Source: Hydrogenothermaceae bacterium (GTDB taxonomy: Bacteria > Aquificota > Aquificia > Aquificales > Hydrogenothermaceae). From it: 64,000 bases of DNA. The translations under genes were made by a program, and so were the position numbers. The DNA is taken from contig JAOABC010000003.1 of assembly GCA_026418535.1 (NCBI GenBank), positions 165,879 through 229,878 on the forward strand, written 5' to 3'. The notes below the pieces were generated by a model. It did not search any database. It was given only the letters and a program-made list of their open reading frames with translations, and was not told the origin of the DNA. Shown piece by piece: positions 62,555 to 64,000 of the stretch. How positions within the stretch are numbered: position 1 is the stretch's first letter; every line of letters begins with the position of its first letter.

Positions 62555-63789
62555 TAAGCTACATAGTAACTATATCGTTCTTTATCTTTATGGAGGGACT
62601 TTTCTCCGGTTCAGAGATAGCTCTTTTTTCAGTTAACAAAACAAAGTTGAAATATTTAGCTAAAAAAGGAGATAAAAAAGCACTAAAGAGCTACACCTTA
62701 CTTCAAAAACAATATGCAGAATACATATCTGTTGGGTTGATAGGGACAATCTTGAGTATAGTCATAGCTACAGCGACCTACGTAGCCATGCTCCATGAAC
62801 TGTCCAACTTCTTCCCTCTCATAAAGGGAGAAGAAGAGATTTTGGCTGAGAGTTTGTTGATCCTTACCCTACTTTTTGGGGAGATTATACCAAAGAGTGT
62901 ATTCCAACATCACGCAGATAAATTGATAGTTTACGTAGTGCCATTTTTAGAGTTTTTCCGGAAAGTTTTCACCCCCATGCTCTTATTTTCCAACTTTGTA
63001 AATAGGGTAGTCTTCTCCCTATTTGGTATAAAGCCATCTACAGAAAAGTCTTACAGTAAAGAAGACATACTTCATCTTCTATCTCAAGGGATAGAAGATC
63101 TAGAGGAGATAGAAAAAAGGATAGTTTCAAATATTCTAATATTTAGTGAAAGGAGAATATCAGAGATAGTGATTCCTCTATCAGAGGTTGTAGCTGTATC
63201 TGACGATAAAAAAGTCTGTGATCTTATACCTATCTTTAAAGAAACAGGGTTTTCTAGATTACCAATTTACCGGAAAAGGGTGGACCAGATCGTAGGATTT
63301 GTCCGGTCTTACGACCTAATCCATGCAGATATAGACGAACCTATAACAAAGTATATGAAAGGTATAAGATACATCCCAGAGTTTGCAGACTTACCTAACG
63401 TACTTAAAGGGTTCAAAACCTACAAAGACCATATAGCAGTGGTAGCTGACGAGCGGGGAGCTACGATGGGAATCATAACTCTAAAAGATGTTCTCGAGGA
63501 GATAGTAGGTCAGATAAAAGATGACTTCACCAAAAAAGAAAAACAGATGATAAAAAGTCAAGCTTTGGACAAAATGCTAGTAGATGGAAGGATGGAGATA
63601 AAAGAGATAGAGTCTCTTATGGAGATAAAGTTACCGGAGGGTCCATTTGAGACCATAAATGGTATGATAACTTATCTTTTGGGGAGGATGCCAAGGAAAG
63701 GAGAACATATAGACATAGGGAATTATAGGTTCAAAGTCATAAAAGTAGAAAAAAGGAGAATTTTAGAAGTTTTAATAGAAAAGATTTAA
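62551..63789 (+). CDS. CNNM/CorC-type (DUF21-CBS-CorC) membrane protein 2
   Basis: A 412-residue paralogue of the previous gene: FFIFMEGLFSGSEIALFSVNKTKLKYL, TIIPKSV-type EIIPKSVFQHHADKL, CBS pair with IVIPLSEVVAVSDDKK and IAVVADERGATMGIITLKDVLEEIVG, and a CorC end. TTG start overlapping the previous TGA by four bases with AAGGAG upstream. The two proteins may form a heteromeric transporter. Confidence 0.87.
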   Translation: MISYIVTISFFIFMEGLFSGSEIALFSVNKTKLKYLAKKGDKKALKSYTLLQKQYAEYISVGLIGTILSIVIATATYVAMLHELSNFFPLIKGEEEILAESLLILTLLFGEIIPKSVFQHHADKLIVYVVPFLEFFRKVFTPMLLFSNFVNRVVFSLFGIKPSTEKSYSKEDILHLLSQGIEDLEEIEKRIVSNILIFSERRISEIVIPLSEVVAVSDDKKVCDLIPIFKETGFSRLPIYRKRVDQIVGFVRSYDLIHADIDEPITKYMKGIRYIPEFADLPNVLKGFKTYKDHIAVVADERGATMGIITLKDVLEEIVGQIKDDFTKKEKQMIKSQALDKMLVDGRMEIKEIESLMEIKLPEGPFETINGMITYLLGRMPRKGEHIDIGNYRFKVIKVEKRRILEVLIEKI

Positions 63790-63794
63790 CTTAG

Positions 63795-63867
63795 AGCGAG
63801 AGACGGGACTCGAACCCGCGGCCCCAACCTTGGCAAGGTTGTGCTCTACCAACTGAGCTACTCTCGC
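63795..63867 (-). tRNA. tRNA-Gly (anticodon GCC)
   Basis: On the minus strand: acceptor GCGAGAG pairs with CTCTCGC, D-loop GCTCAGTTGGTAGAGC, anticodon stem CAACC/GGTTG with loop TTGCCAA (anticodon GCC), T-arm with GTTCGAGTC, discriminator T. The 3' CCA is not encoded. The window ends after 133 bases of mostly A/T intergenic DNA. Confidence 0.95.
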
Positions 63868-63882
63868 ATGAAAGAGATTAAT

Positions 63883-63911
63883 ATTATAGAAAACTTTTTA
63901 CAAAAATGCAA
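63883..63911 (-). promoter_or_regulatory. Sigma-70-type promoter of tRNA-Gly
   Basis: On the minus strand TTGCAT and TATAAT are exactly 17 bases apart, and the -10 box ends 15 bases before the tRNA 5' end. This is the best-formed promoter in the window. Beyond it, the remaining bases to 64000 hold no gene that can be recognised. Confidence 0.65.
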
Positions 63912-64000
63912 TACCTGAAAAGACATTGATACATAATGATAATCCAGTATATCCCAAAAAATACCAAAAATATTATCTCCACTATCATTTCGTCACACAT

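Noticed and set aside
1..64000. CRISPR arrays, complete insertion sequences, prophage, rRNA
   Set aside because: No regularly spaced repeats, transposase or integrase motif, phage structural genes or rRNA-like sequence were seen.

Overview
The window is AT-rich, densely packed bacterial DNA with Lys/Glu-rich proteins, many 4-base ATGA-type overlaps and several TTG or GTG starts. It fits a thermophilic Gram-negative of the Aquificota type (Hydrogenothermaceae-like). That placement is inferred from protein style and gene content, such as a PHP-glycosyltransferase fusion and a compact miaA-hfq-hflX cluster; no rRNA is present to settle it.

Left third (1-18.5 kb): the end of a Rad50/SbcC-type ATPase faces a phosphate operon on the minus strand (pstS, pstC, pstA, pstB, phoU, phoR). 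A pair of 11-bp-phased repeats that could be a Pho box lies upstream of pstS. Just upstream is a broken outer-membrane porin gene. Beyond it lies a complete TonB2-type energising module in the order known from Vibrio and Shewanella (DUF3450-like protein, long ExbB/TtpC, ExbB, ExbD, TonB, TPR protein), then a 1028-residue TonB-dependent receptor. A beta-helix lipoprotein and a Tat-exported PhoX-family phosphatase stand next to it. Together these could form one phosphorus-acquisition island; a second PhoX-like protein is at 38-40 kb.

Middle (18.5-35.8 kb): envelope and lipid genes (two glycosyltransferases, one fused to a PHP domain, a DUF2334-type deacetylase, a PlsC-like and an OlsB-like acyltransferase). 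Next comes an MglA-like GTPase / roadblock / zinc-ribbon-HEAT module beside an EAL-CBS-GGDEF c-di-GMP protein. Two small plus-strand genes are separated by a 26-bp tandem duplication. A nine-gene minus-strand run is built around an unusual P-type ATPase that lacks the CPC metal motif. An mgtE-like gene after it carries two frameshifts.

Right part (35.9-64 kb): a lipoprotein and an outer-membrane protein, PhoX2, a TRIC/YadS channel, a frameshifted sfsA and a DeoR-NosL fusion regulator. These are followed by hisB, a DnaC-type loader, coaBC, a TusA-DUF3343 fusion and hinT. A pseudoknot-forming intergenic element separates hinT from hflX-hfq-miaA. Then come an IclR regulator with aroC, a glycosyltransferase and deacetylase pair, corA, scpA, a flavinylated electron-transfer pair, a porin, a molybdate operon with a double-Mop protein, an orphan OppF ATPase, two tandem CNNM/CorC-type proteins and tRNA-Gly.

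Two genes (mgtE-like, sfsA) are broken by single-base changes in or near short homopolymers, and a porin gene by a deletion plus frame change. Whether the first kind are real or sequencing errors cannot be decided here. No CRISPR array, complete insertion sequence or prophage was seen.
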